Counted from the first letter of the stretch, positions 35,577 to 46,029 are shown. The stretch is DNA of 64,000 bases from Vombatus ursinus (GCF_900497805.2 NW_020954581.1:7677524-7741523), one strand, 5' to 3'. The notes: generated by a model from the sequence alone, not told the origin. Translations and numbers: made by a program.

Positions 35577-35943
35577 TATTGATAAACTTAACCCTTCCTG
35601 GCAATACAAGGATCTAAGACATCTCCAGAGGCCTTGTGATGGAAAATGCTATCCCCATCCAAAGAAAGAATTACGGAAGTTGAATTGCTATTTTTTTTCT
35701 CTTCTGTTGAGTTTTGTTTCCTCTTTCTTATAGTTCCTCCTATTGGTTTTAACTTTCACTTACAACATCACTAATGTGAAAATATGTTTAATATGAATGT
35801 AAGTGTATAGCCTATATCAGATTGTGCACTGTCTTGGGGAGGGTGGTGAGGAGGAAGGAGGAGAAACATTTTAAACTCAAAAGCATATGGAAGTGATTAG
35901 TGATAAATGAAAATAAATTAATAAGAAAAATAAAAGAAAAAAA
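35577..35943 (+). other. L1 3' UTR with G-rich purine tract
   Basis: Contains cttggggagggtggtgagg and more purines at 35,833-35,870, the G-rich tract usual in mammalian L1 3' UTRs, then an A-rich tail. Confidence 0.85.
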
Positions 35944-36093
35944 AGAACATTAATTGAGGGTGGGTGAGATTTAAAGAATCTGCCATATTGGCCAGACTCT
36001 TAAGGAATCTAAACATTAGTATCACTATTGCAAGCAGGCAAGATTTTAAGAATCTGAGCAGTGGCTAGATTTTAAGAATCTTAGCATTTGGCT
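35944..36093 (-). mobile_element. ERV 5' R region, remainder
   Basis: Rest of the R interrupted by L1. On the minus strand the element opens at about 36,093 with agccaaatgctaagattc, then two GATTCTTAAAATCT units. This aligns with a point about 22-30 bases after the TATA box of the 3' LTR, so the copy begins near the expected transcription start. Confidence 0.75.
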
Positions 36094-36106
36094 AGATTTT
36101 TTTTTT
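36094..36106. repeat. likely target duplication of ERV retrocopy (aga + T10)
   Basis: AGA followed by ten T here pairs with AGA plus thirteen T at 26,666-26,681. The ERV transcript seems to have inserted into the poly(A) tail of the smaller R-region copy. Confidence 0.65.
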
Positions 36107-36205
36107 CAGCCAAAGACAAGGTTTATTAGAACATTCATCTTATTGGCCAGAATCTTAAGGAGTCTGAACATTAGTGAGCTATTGACTAGATTGTAAGAAT
36201 CTGAG
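36107..36205 (-). mobile_element. solitary ~100-bp copy of ERV R region with poly(A)
   Basis: On the minus strand it starts with GCTCAGATTCTTACAATC and runs to AATAAACC and TTTGGCTG. A poly(A), seen as T10, follows at once. It holds no U3, U5 or internal sequence. It appears to be a separate, earlier retroposed piece of an ERV transcript. Confidence 0.7.
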
Positions 36206-36396
36206 CCCATTTGGAGATTTCTTAGCAAATATACTGGAGTGCTTTTCACAGATGAGGAAACTGAGGCACACAGGGTTAAGTGACTTGCCCAGGGTTACAC
36301 AACTAATAAGTGTCTGAGGCCAGATTTAAACTCAGGAAGATAAGTCTTCCCAACTCTAAGTCCACCACTCTACCTATTACATTACCTAGCTGCCCC
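36206..36396 (-). mobile_element. MAR-type SINE, antisense, right part of the split copy
   Basis: Resumes the SINE broken at 26,671: gagatttcttagcaaatata, aggcacacagggttaagtga, and the reversed head 'tacctagctgcccc'. Confidence 0.92.
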
Positions 36397-36525
36397 AATT
36401 CTTGATTTATAGAAATCATTCTTGACTTTTCAACTGAACTAGAAATTTCTCTGAAAGCTCATGTCCTAATAAGTTTTCATTAAATAATTCTCTCTCTAGC
36501 AAATTGATGGGAAGTAATGTCCATT

Positions 36526-36795
36526 TTATTTTTTTATTTTATTGTTTTCTTAATTACATATAAACAAAAATAATTAACATTTTTTTACATATTGAGTTCC
36601 AAGTTCTCTCAACCCTTTCCCCTTCTCCCAACATCTTGAGAAGACAAACAATTCAATATACATTATACATGTGCAGTCATGCAAAATATCTCCATATTAG
36701 CCATGTTGCAAAACAAAATAAGGAAAAAATAAATAAATAAATAAAAACAAGAAAAATAAAGTAAAAAAAAATATGCTTCAATTTGCATTCAGTCA
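36526..36795 (-). mobile_element. L1 3' UTR fragment, antisense
   Basis: Reversed, it carries gattgaagcatac-like sequence, atattttgcatgactgcaca and tgaattgtttgtcttctcaa. This matches the 3' UTR at 63.25-63.5 kb. Confidence 0.75.
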
Positions 36796-37075
36796 TATCT
36801 GCTTTACTGAGTGAGATTCAGTCAGCCCAATGCTTTACCAGCTGCTTTCTTAAAAAAATATATATATTGAAAATTGAAGCCTAGAAGAGAGTCAATTAAG
36901 CTCCGATATACTTGCCTTAAGCAATATGGATAATAGATCACAGAGGATACAGGAAAAATCTTCATAAAAATCCATAATGAACCAACAGAACGGAAGAGAA
37001 GGAATTGATCATTGGGGTTTATAAAAATGGTAAAGTTAAGTTCTTGGATGAACGAAAATATCCATGTTCCATTCA
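36796..37075. other. unassigned DNA
   Basis: No element recognised. Confidence 0.4.
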
Positions 37076-37165
37076 TTCATTCAATAAATGTATATTGAAC
37101 ACCTAAATTGTTCAAGACACTGTGGTGGGCTCTCTAGTTATCCAATAATGAATAAGACAGGATAA
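37076..37165 (-). mobile_element. L2 LINE 3' end, antisense
   Basis: ttcattcaataaatgtatat, tgaacacctaaattgttcaa. Confidence 0.65.
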
Positions 37166-37179
37166 GACAATTTTCACAG

Positions 37180-38466
37180 TTCAGCTTCATTTTAATTCAA
37201 AAATAATCATAGCATAAAACAGAATGAGATAAGCAACAAAAAATATATATACATATAATACATAATATATGCATATATAAATATTATATACACACATATA
37301 CATACATAAATGTATACATATACATATATACATATATGTGAATATGTGTGTATATGATTACACAGATATATATATGATTACACATAAAACTGTAAATCTA
37401 CTATGTACAACTTGATATTCCTTTCACATATACAATAAAATTAGCATGTAAATTTCTTTTTTTTCTCTTCCCCCTCCTGCCCTAGAGATGGCTACCATTA
37501 GACAAAAATAAGTATATGTGTATGTGTGTATACATGTATGTATGTATACATGTATGTATAGAAATATGTGTGTATATTCTATACATATTTCTATTTATTA
37601 ATTTTTTTCTCAGGATGCAGATAGTGTCTTTCTTCATATGCAGTTATAATTAATTTGGATATTTACAATAGTCAAAATAACTTATTCGCTCAAATTCATT
37701 CTTAAAACAATATTTATGTTACTCTCTACAATGTTCTCTTCATTTGGCTCATTTCTCCCTTATTTCATGCAAGTCCTTCTATATTTTTTTTTCTAAAATC
37801 ATTGAGCTCATCATTTCTTATAGCATAGTAGTACTCCATCATGAGCATGTACCACAACTTGTTCAGCCATATCCCAGTTGATGAACATCTCTTCAATCCC
37901 CATTTCTTTGCTACCACAAAGAGAACTGCTATAATCATTTTAGAACATACAAAAAATAAAGTAAGTCATGGTATTACTGGGTCAAAGGGTATAAGTAGGT
38001 TACTAACTGGGCATAATTTCAGATTTCTCTTCAAAATATTTGGATCAGTTCATGATTCCAAAAATAGTGAATTAGTGTACCAGTTTTTTCATATCCCCTC
38101 CAATATTTACCTCTTTCCCTTTCTATCATTTTAGTCAATCTGGTAGGTGAAAAATGATGTCTCAAGATTCTTTTAATTTGCATTTCTATAATCAATAATG
38201 ATTTAGAGTATTTTTATATGACTATTAATTGTTTTGATTTCTTCATCGGAAAATCGCCTGTCCTTTGACCATTTATCAATAGGAGAATGACTCATTTTTT
38301 ACAGATTTGACAAAGTTCTTTATATATTTGAGATATGAGACTTGTATCTCATTAATGTCTATAAAATTTTGCCACAATTTTTTGCTTTTCTTCTTACCTT
38401 GGCTACATTTGTTTTACTTATACAAAACCTTTTTAATTTAATGTAATCAAAATGATCTATTTGCCA
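37180..38466 (-). mobile_element. L1 3' segment, antisense (ORF2 C-terminus plus 3' UTR)
   Basis: Reversed, it aligns with the copies at 0.45-1.2 and 46.25-46.95 kb and extends further 5' into ORF2 (tttgaccatttatcaatagg, catttttagccctt at the right). Its 3' UTR carries TA/CA microsatellites at 37,240-37,385 and 37,505-37,600. The open frame at 37,841 is antisense to ORF2 and not a gene. Confidence 0.85.
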
Positions 38467-38700
38467 TTTTTAGCCCTTCCCAGTCTGGCTCCATTTGGAC
38501 TGTCTGGAGCTTCTTCGTTCCAGGTAAACTAGCTTAGTTGTTCCCTATGAATGGAATTTCTTCTGCCACCATTCCTTTGCCCACATTGTTCCCTATGCCT
38601 TTAATGCACCTTCACTGAATCTTAGACTCTTAAAGTCCCTAGAATCACTCAACACTCAACTGAGGAACCTCCTCCTAAACAATTTACACAGATAAATAAA
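38467..38700 (+). mobile_element. L2 LINE fragment
   Basis: cacattgttccctatgcctt, then the 'aggaacctcctcctaaac' region. Confidence 0.55.
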
Positions 38701-38959
38701 TTCAATATGATTCGAGGAAAGAGAAACATTCACAACTATGAGGTGGCCATTGAGTAAAAAATTTATTAAACAAGACTGACATTATCAACTATCATCCATT
38801 GCATTCCAACTGGTCCCATGACATAGCATTAAGTACACCTGGAAATTGTTATGAAATTAAAATTGATGCAAATTAATATATGACCTATACCTCCCTGTCA
38901 CACATATACACATTTTCATTGCACTCTGACTTTTCAATGTTATTTCCCATTACTTTCAC

Positions 38960-39112
38960 TGCATTTGGAGTCCAATGTAGGCCCTGCTACATTTTACATT
39001 TTAGGACTTCACTACTCATATCATCTCTGTGGACCTCAGTCTATTCATCTGTGAAATGGAGGTGTCAGATCAGATGGTTTCTAAGGTCTCTTCAACTATA
39101 AAGCTTTTGTTC
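38960..39112 (+). mobile_element. MIR-type SINE, worn
   Basis: ggacctcagtctattcatct, tgaaatggaggtgtcaga, ttctaaggtctcttcaacta. Confidence 0.6.
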
Positions 39113-39130
39113 CATTCAATATGCTCTACC

Positions 39131-39352
39131 CCAGAGGTGTACATGTACTGCAGGCCACATGAGGCCTATAACACTCCGAGTGCCTTGGGAAACAGATAAA
39201 ACTTTAATTGGGAAATATTTAAGAAAAAATAAAAATACAACAAAACATAGATAATATTAATATGTGATTTTCAAGTCAATATGTGACCACAGGGATCCTT
39301 ATGTATGGTTTAGTGGCCTCCATTTCTATTTGAGTTTGATTCCACTGATATT
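39131..39352 (+). mobile_element. hAT-like non-autonomous DNA transposon remnant
   Basis: Left end CCAGAGGTGT and right end GAGTTTGATTCCACTG fit imperfect inverted termini. The interior (actgcaggccacatgaggcc, ttaattgggaaatatttaag) is the reverse complement of the 21.64-21.9 kb copy in pattern. Confidence 0.55.
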
Positions 39353-39359
39353 CATTGCA

Positions 39360-39550
39360 GTCAAAATTTTTAACTTTCTACCCCCATCCTCATTCACATT
39401 TGTGTCTGGTAAATTCTTGATGATCCATTAAAATTGAGTTCAATTGCAACTTTCTCTAAGAAAGCTACCCTGAGTCTTCTGGTTGAGCAGTCCCCTTTTC
39501 CCTTCAAACCTATATTTGTTTTGGGTATCTCTAGAACATTATGTACTATT
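39360..39550 (+). mobile_element. L2 LINE fragment
   Basis: Contains attcacatttgtgtctggt and aactttctctaagaaagcta. It abuts an antisense L2 end. Confidence 0.5.
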
Positions 39551-39554
39551 GAAC

Positions 39555-39700
39555 ATAAAGTAATCAATCAAGCAATGGACAGGCATTTGTCAAGGGTCTA
39601 TATTATATTAAGCACTGAGCTAAGGATCTGGGGTTGTCCATCAAAATAGTCTCTTTCCTCAAGAAGCTTGCAATCTATTCAGGGCAGAAAAAAACATTTA
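39555..39700 (-). mobile_element. L2 LINE 3' end, antisense
   Basis: aatggacaggcatttgtcaa, attaagcactgagctaagga, tcaagaagcttgcaatctat. Confidence 0.75.
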
Positions 39701-39844
39701 TATATAGGCATATAATACAAAATTAATACAAGATGGTTTTGGAGGAAGACATGAGCCTCATACTTACCTCAGGGTGTCTTATCCCATTAATAAACTCTGA
39801 ACTTTAAGAGGGAGCTGAGTCTTGAACTAGAACTTTGTTTCTCC

Positions 39845-39960
39845 CTCAGCAGTATGCTGTAATGGTTGGAGAGCCATGTGGCCAAGAAGAATTGAATTCA
39901 TATGTCTTGTTATACATGTTGGTTGTATGACCCTTGCCATGAAATTTTCCTTTTAGATCG
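39845..39960 (+). mobile_element. MIR-type SINE, partial
   Basis: gcagtatgctgtaatggttg and ttgtatgacccttgcc, both decayed. Confidence 0.5.
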
Positions 39961-40047
39961 AAGACCTTGAGTTGCAGAAAGGTATTGGCCTGTATTATTA
40001 GAGGGAATTTATTTATCTTGGAGTTCCTTGTGTAAGTGGGCATCTAA

Positions 40048-40298
40048 GAAGCACAACGGAGAAAATAATTGGTCTGGAGTCAGGAAGGCTTGAGGATCAA
40101 ATCCAGCCACAGGCACTTACTAGCTGTATAACCCTGGCCAAGTCACTTAACCTCTATCTGCCTCAATTTCCTCAAATGCAAAATGGAGCTAATAATACTA
40201 CCTACCTACCCACGTGTTGTAAGGATCAAATGAAATAATGTTTGTAAAGCTCTTAGTACAGTACCTGGCACATAATTAACACTTAATGAATGCCAAAT
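40048..40298 (+). mobile_element. THER1-type SINE
   Basis: ggtctggagtcaggaaggct, ataaccctggccaagtcact, gtaaggatcaaatgaaataa, cagtacctggcacataatta. Confidence 0.88.
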
Positions 40299-41945
40299 TT
40301 GTTCTTTCTTTCCTTCTTTTCTTCCCTATATCAATGACATCTCAGGTGTGGTCCTGTCTTTGTCCTATCACCCCAGTAACCAACAGTATTCTATACACAG
40401 TAGTTTCTTAATAACTCCTTTTTGTTGGAATTAATGAACAATAGTGAGTACATGTTTCCTGATTTTGAGAATATATGTCTCTGTAAGACATTATCTTTTG
40501 AGTCTTCTGAGGAATTAAAAGTACATGTAAAAATTACCAAGATAAAAAATTATTTTTAGTAATTAAATGTATATAGGTTTATACAAATCAAACAGCCATG
40601 ATTAGATCAAATACCAATTTCAAAATATCGTAGAACATAACTGAAGCTCTCAGACATTCACACAAAGTAAGAAATCATGAAAGATTCTCAATCTTGCTGA
40701 GTCTCCATGACACTTTTAATAGCTTAGCAGTCACTCGTAGGTCCTAGTAGCTCGAAGGCCACATAATCTATATCTCCAGGTACCAGGGTCACTTTGGGAT
40801 CTAACCCCAGGCCCAGTGGACTCCAGACCATGTGGATTTGCTTTCTCCCCTAGACCAGAACCAGTAGGGCATTTACATTTGATTACACTCAGGAGGAATA
40901 AACCCATTGATGGATATGTGAATTAGCCAATTTAAAGAAGCCAAGTGCCAGGTAAATAACTTGATAGACGTGGGGGAGGTAAGTTGGGAGGGTGGCAGAG
41001 GTCAGTAGATAATTACAAATGCCTTTCCATTTGGGCATACTCTGGAAGTGACTAGCAAAGTACTTCAGAGAATCAGGAAGCAAGAAGAGGAAATTTGTAA
41101 AGTTACTATAGAATCAGTGGCTTATCCGACAGATGGACCATTGTTTTGGGTTGTCAGAGTCCTGAGCTGTCATGTTGACCCTGTGGCCATAGTAAACAAT
41201 GAACCTTGGGGGGGTGAGGGGAGAATGTGACCTTAGAAAGCCACCTCATGATTTCATGTTTTAATTTTTTAGAGGTTAGAAAATATTTAACTAGTTATAA
41301 GAACATGGTCAAAGGATAACATAAAATAAAAAAACTAAATACTGATCCCTCCCACCCCTTCCCCAAAATTTAAGAAACAAACCATTCTAAAATCTAAAAC
41401 ATGGCACAAAGATTTGTTTGTTGTCTGTTCTCCCTTCCATGGGTATTTTTTTTAAGTACAACAAAAATCACCTTCACTTCTGTATGGTGTCTCCTGGTGA
41501 CCACAGTGGCTAAAGTGTCGAGTTTTTCCTTTGTTTTTAGGACTCCCTGAGGCTTGACAATGGTATTAAAGGCTCTTCCAGAAAGGGCCTGGGCTGAAGC
41601 TATAAACTGCTGGGTGCATCTTCCCTCTGGAAAGTGTTTTTCTAGTGTAGGATCTTAGGGAAGAAATGTCACTAAGCATCTGGACATACAGATACGTTTG
41701 TTTACTTGGAGCAGTGTTTTTGTATCTAACCCACACAAAAGAAAAATAAATGAAATGTCATGGGTTTTATTATTGATAAACTCAAAGGTTAAATGATTTG
41801 CTCACCTGTGCCAACAGTATGGGATGGATATGATTTTTTTACAAAGACAATAATGCCCAGGGTACATCTGATATGAGAGGGGGAGGGAGGGGAGAGATGT
41901 TGTATGGACAGTTCACAAAATCAAGTCCCCTTTCTGATTCTAGTA
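40299..41945. other. unassigned low-repeat stretch (1.6 kb)
   Basis: Only a weak L2-like 3' end near 40,330-40,430. There is otherwise no repeat and no convincing coding frame. A possible site for conserved non-coding sequence. Confidence 0.4.
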
Positions 41946-41949
41946 GAAT

Positions 41950-42146
41950 ACACACACACAAACACAGACTATAGACATACATTCATACATGTATATACAC
42001 ATAAACACATTTGTGTGTATACATACATTTTTGTGTATATGCATGTGTTTTTATGTGCATGTATGTATGTATGTATAGAAATCTATATCTATCTTTCTCT
42101 CTCTCTACACACACACACACATACACACACACGTATATATATCTCA
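41950..42146. repeat. compound AC/TATG/TC microsatellite
   Basis: Runs of ACAC, TATG, CTCT and ACAC again. They explain the overlapping open frames on both strands. Confidence 0.93.
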
Positions 42147-42251
42147 CACCTTGGAAAAAGTCATCTGCAACTTGTGTCTCAAGATTCATAATAGTTAGAA
42201 CTGCTAAGTTAACATCAAGGAAACATGTGCTACTTTGAAAGTGTTCTATCA

Positions 42252-42420
42252 TGGAGGATCTGGACTAGGAATAAGAAGACCTGGGTTCACATTCCAGCTA
42301 CAATATGTAGTATATATTGAATCTTCATTACCTTGGTGACTATGGATAAGTCACTCAATAAACTTGTTTCAATTTCCTCATTTAAATAATGAGAAGAATT
42401 GGAATCACATATTCTTCAAG
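42252..42420 (+). mobile_element. MIR-type SINE
   Basis: agaagacctgggttcacatt, atggataagtcactcaataa, caatttcctcatttaaataa. Confidence 0.75.
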
Positions 42421-42464
42421 TTAAAAGAAACATCAACGGCCATATTAAGAAGTAATACATAGTG

Positions 42465-42718
42465 CCCCGAGGCTTGCCAAGAACTTTATATCTATTATCG
42501 ATCACTTTTATGTCTATTATCTATCACATCTGAGTTTCATAAAAATCCAGGGAGGTAGGTGTTTATTATTATAGTCATTTTACAGTGAGGAAAATGGGTT
42601 TAAGGGAGAGGTTAAGCACTTGACTGGGTTAACACCGCTAGTATCTGAAGCAGAATGTGAACTCAGTATGTCCTGACTCACGGTTCAGCCATCTATCCAC
42701 TAGGCTAGTTAGCTGCTC
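42465..42718 (-). mobile_element. THER1/MIR-type SINE, antisense
   Basis: gggaggtaggtgtttattat, aacaccgctagtatctgaag, tagttagctgctcc. Confidence 0.78.
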
Positions 42719-42779
42719 CAAGTTAAACAACAATAACAAAACAACCAAACAAAAAAAAAACTTAAAAAGTAATTCTCAT

Positions 42780-42928
42780 TACTGAATATCTAACAAGAGA
42801 TAATTAAGCACCTGCTTGGAGATTTCCAATAAGGGAGAATCCACTGTCTCCTGAAACGGCACATTACTTACAGAGTGGACCATTTGTTAGGAAGTCTAGA
42901 TATCAAGCTTAAATTGCTCTCTTAAAAT
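42780..42928 (-). mobile_element. CR1/L3-type LINE fragment, antisense
   Basis: agggagaatccactgtctcc, then gtggaccatttgttaggaag. Confidence 0.6.
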
Positions 42929-42934
42929 GTAATA

Positions 42935-43172
42935 ATCACTAGTATTTATAAAACACTTTATGGCCTACCAAACACTTCATAAATATTATTTTATTTGATC
43001 CCTACAAGAACCCTTGGAGGTAGGGCTTATTTTTATCATCTTCACTCTTTAGAGAGAAAAATCACAGGTAACTTGGCCAGGATCACACAACTAAGTTTCT
43101 GAGGCAGAATTTGAACTCAGATCTTCTTGATTCTAAGTTCAGAGTTCTATCCACTTAGGCCACATAACGCTT
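42935..43172 (-). mobile_element. THER1/MIR-type SINE, antisense
   Basis: ctagtatttataaaacactt, cttggaggtagggcttattt, gcagaatttgaactcagatc. Confidence 0.82.
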
Positions 43173-43296
43173 TCTTTTTCTGCAAACAGAAGAAATCTAA
43201 CTCTTCTTCAACTTGGTTTGCATAACTCATCTCATGGGTTTGTGCTATATTTTGTCAAGGAAAAATTTTAAATTATAAAGTGCTATGTAAATGTGA

Positions 43297-43545
43297 AGTT
43301 AGATGGCTCAGTGGACAGAGGGCTGCATCTGCAGTCAAGGAAGATCTGAATTCAAATACTGATTCAGATATTCACTAGCTGTGTGACCCTTGGCAAGTCA
43401 CTTAACCATTATTTGTCTCAATCAACTGGAGAAGGAAATGGCAAACCATTCTACAACCCTTTCCAAGAAAACCCCAAGGACAGTATTGGTTTGCTATAGT
43501 CACAAAGAATTGGACCTGATTGAACAACAAGAAGATAAACACGAG
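43297..43545 (+). mobile_element. marsupial MAR-type SINE
   Basis: Head agttagatggctcagtggac, ctgaattcaaatactgattc, ctggagaaggaaatggcaaa, and a tail with gtcacaaagaattggacc. Confidence 0.9.
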
Positions 43546-43559
43546 CTATTATTTTATAT

Positions 43560-43806
43560 ACAGGGTCCAATGGGTAGAGCACTGGATCTGGAATCAGTAA
43601 GAACTGGGTAGAAATCTAACTTAAGATGCTTACAACCTGCATGACCCTGGGCCAGTTACTTAACCTCTGTCTGCCTCAGTTTCCTCAGCTATTGAGTGGG
43701 GGTGATAATAGCACCTACCTCCCAGGGTTGTTGTAAGGATTAAATGAGATAATATTTATAAAGCAATTAGCACAATGCTTAGCATATAGTAGGCAGTTAA
43801 TAATTT
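43560..43806 (+). mobile_element. THER1-type SINE
   Basis: tgggtagagcactggatctg, tgaccctgggccagttactt, gggttgttgtaaggattaaa, then tagcatatagtaggcagtta. Confidence 0.9.
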
Positions 43807-43925
43807 TTTTTGTTCCTCCCTCTCTCCCATTTTCCTTCCTTTTTTTTCTTCCTTCCTCCTTCCCTCCATTCATCCCTCTCTTTTTCCTTTTTTTACTTTC
43901 TTTCTTTCTGTTTTTTTTTTCTAGG
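43807..43925. repeat. CT-rich low-complexity tract
   Basis: T/C-only stretch following the SINE tail, with CTTC and CTTT units. Confidence 0.9.
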
Positions 43926-43959
43926 GTAAGGAAATGATTCTGTTAATTATATTTGATAG

Positions 43960-44165
43960 ATTCATAGAATTTCAAATCTTAGAAGGATCTTAGAAAATTG
44001 TGGCCAGATTTCTTCCTTGTACAAATAAGGAAATTAAGTTTCAGAGAGGTTAATTTCCTTGCCTAGCATCACAAAGTTCTTCAGTGGCCAAGTTGGGATT
44101 AGAATTTTACCTCTCAGACTCTTAATCAAATAATCATTGGAACTACACCACTCTGCCTTTCCCAT
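43960..44165 (-). mobile_element. L3/MIR3-type SINE, antisense
   Basis: atagaatttcaaatcttaga, aggaaattaagtttcagaga, aagttgggattagaatttta, ccactctgccttt. Confidence 0.75.
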
Positions 44166-45084
44166 GATCTTTTAATCATTTAAATTATTTATGGGGTGTT
44201 AACTTTTCATTTTAAAATGACAATGTCTAAACAAATTACAGCTATACTATATGTGTGTATATTGGACAAAATATACTTGGCCCAAGTTGGTGGCTTGGCA
44301 AAGTAAATAGCATTTCACAACTTTTTATACCTATCATTTATACCTCTTATACACCTTGCAAAATGGCTGTAAACTGCAAAATTGTCAGCAGTGAAAAGCT
44401 ATAAAACTATATGGATAGGTCCCTACTAAAACAATATTTTTGTTGTCTCTTAAATGAATGGGCCTGCATCATGAATGCACTGTAGCATTTTCTATTTGGA
44501 GAATGGAAGCAAGGAAATAAGCTTTTTCATGAGCTTTAACTTTGTACTGTTAGAAAAACAAAGTATGAAAAAGAAAGTGAGTCCATAGAATATATTGCTA
44601 CTTGTATGAGAAGAAAATTCTACTGCATAGACAGGTATAAGCCTGAAGTTATTTCTCTGGGATTGGTGAGTGTTCATGCATATCCATTCATGTTCTCACA
44701 TTTAGGCCATTGTGTACAATGCCATATGAGATAGTTAAGTGAGTGTAGGGGGCACCCTCTGTGATGGAAACAAAATCAAGTCAACTTATTCATGACTTCA
44801 CAAGCATGGACTTTTAATTAAGGAGGCTAAGTATTCAAGGATAATGTTACATCTGTAGATTATGATATGTCACTGAAAAGACATCTTATGTGCCTTTCCA
44901 TTATGATAGATAGTAGATATACAGAAATATAAAGAGATGTATACACAAATGTAAAGCAGATTATAAATGCCATAGATATAGGTGATTGTGATATAGATAT
45001 GTTTATATGAGAATATGGAAGGGTATAAAGATTACTATGGATTTGTATATTGATATAGACAAAATTATAGATATACAGAGAATG
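44166..45084. other. unassigned DNA
   Basis: No repeat or gene recognised apart from an ATAG/GATA-rich run at 44,905-45,080. Confidence 0.4.
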
Positions 45085-45361
45085 GGTAGATGAGAGAGAA
45101 AAAGAGAGAAAGAAAGACAGAAAGAAAGGAAATAAAGGAAGAGGAAGGAAGGAGGGAAGGAAGGAAAGGAGGAAGGGAGAGAGGGAGGCAGAAAAAGTAG
45201 AATGAAGGAAGAAAGGAAGGGAGGGAGGAACAAAGAGAAAGGAAGAAGGAAGGAAAAAAGACAGACAAAGAAAAAAACACAAAAAAGAAAGAGAAAAGAG
45301 AAAAAGAAAGAAAGAATGAAAAGAAGAAAGGAAGGAAGGAAGGGACAAAGGAAGGAAGAAT
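45085..45361. repeat. GGAA/GAAA-rich purine tract (275 bp)
   Basis: Almost purely A/G on the plus strand, mainly GGAA, GAAA and GAGA units. It creates long Phe/Leu/Ser-rich frames on the minus strand that are not genes. Confidence 0.96.
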
Positions 45362-45544
45362 TAGGCAGTTATTTAAATTAGACAATGAGCCAGGTACAAG
45401 GTTTAGCTGGAGGAAAAGAATGGGTTGAATTGCTTCTGGAAAGTCACAAAATTCTCTTAATAATTACAAGCTATTCCCTAAAACTAAGGCTATTCTTTGT
45501 AAAGTTAAAATATTGTTCCATGAATATCATATGACTGCACAAAG

Positions 45545-45815
45545 GAAGAAAATACACATTCAGAAAGTGACTAATATTTGACAAACACTATACTAAGTGT
45601 TTTACAAATATTGTCTCATTCATTCCTCACAACAAGCCTGGGAGTTAGTTGCTATTATTATTCTTATTTTAAAGATGATGATCCTGTGACAAAGAGAGGC
45701 TAAGTGACTCCAGGGTCACACAGCTAGCAAATATCAGAGGCTAGATTTGAACTCAGGTCTTCTTTACTCCAAATCCAGAGTTTCATCTACTCCACCTGCC
45801 TGCCTCTTGGCATTT
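45545..45815 (-). mobile_element. THER1/MIR-type SINE, antisense
   Basis: actatactaagtgttttaca, gcctgggagttagttgctat, tttgaactcaggtcttcttt. Confidence 0.85.
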
Positions 45816-46029
45816 ACTTGTCATGAAATACTATATTTTTCAATGAATTGAAATTTAGAATTCTCCCAATATTAATCAAGAGGGGATGGTAGATATGGGC
45901 AGATTTAGACATCCTAACAAATAGGAAATTATAGAGGACAAGAGAATAAAGAGTGTCAGCAAGGAAATTTTTTAAGTTAGAAGAGGTGACAATAACCCAT
46001 AAAATTGCCTCTGATTTATGTGGTACTTT

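Larger units (their letters stand above)
29560..35943 (+). mobile_element. full-length L1 (LINE-1) element
   Basis: This is 6.4 kb from a YY1-like 5' start to an A-rich tail. Order: 5' UTR (29,560-30,139), ORF1 (30,140-31,109), an unusually long inter-ORF region of about 615 bp, ORF2 (31,725 to about 35,576) and a 3' UTR. Flanking agaatattgattggg (29,545-29,559) and agaacattaattgaggg (35,944-35,960) form an imperfect target duplication. Total ORF lengths are near those of mammalian L1, so decay is by point changes and small indels. Confidence 0.95.

Noticed and set aside
42252-43806. Regularly spaced similar blocks resembling a repeat array
   Set aside because: They are separate SINE insertions in both orientations, with no constant repeat-spacer period; not a CRISPR array.
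44860-45385. 162- and 106-residue minus-strand Phe/Leu/Ser-rich frames that look like membrane proteins
   Set aside because: Translation of the GGAA purine tract in two phases; no start context or domain.
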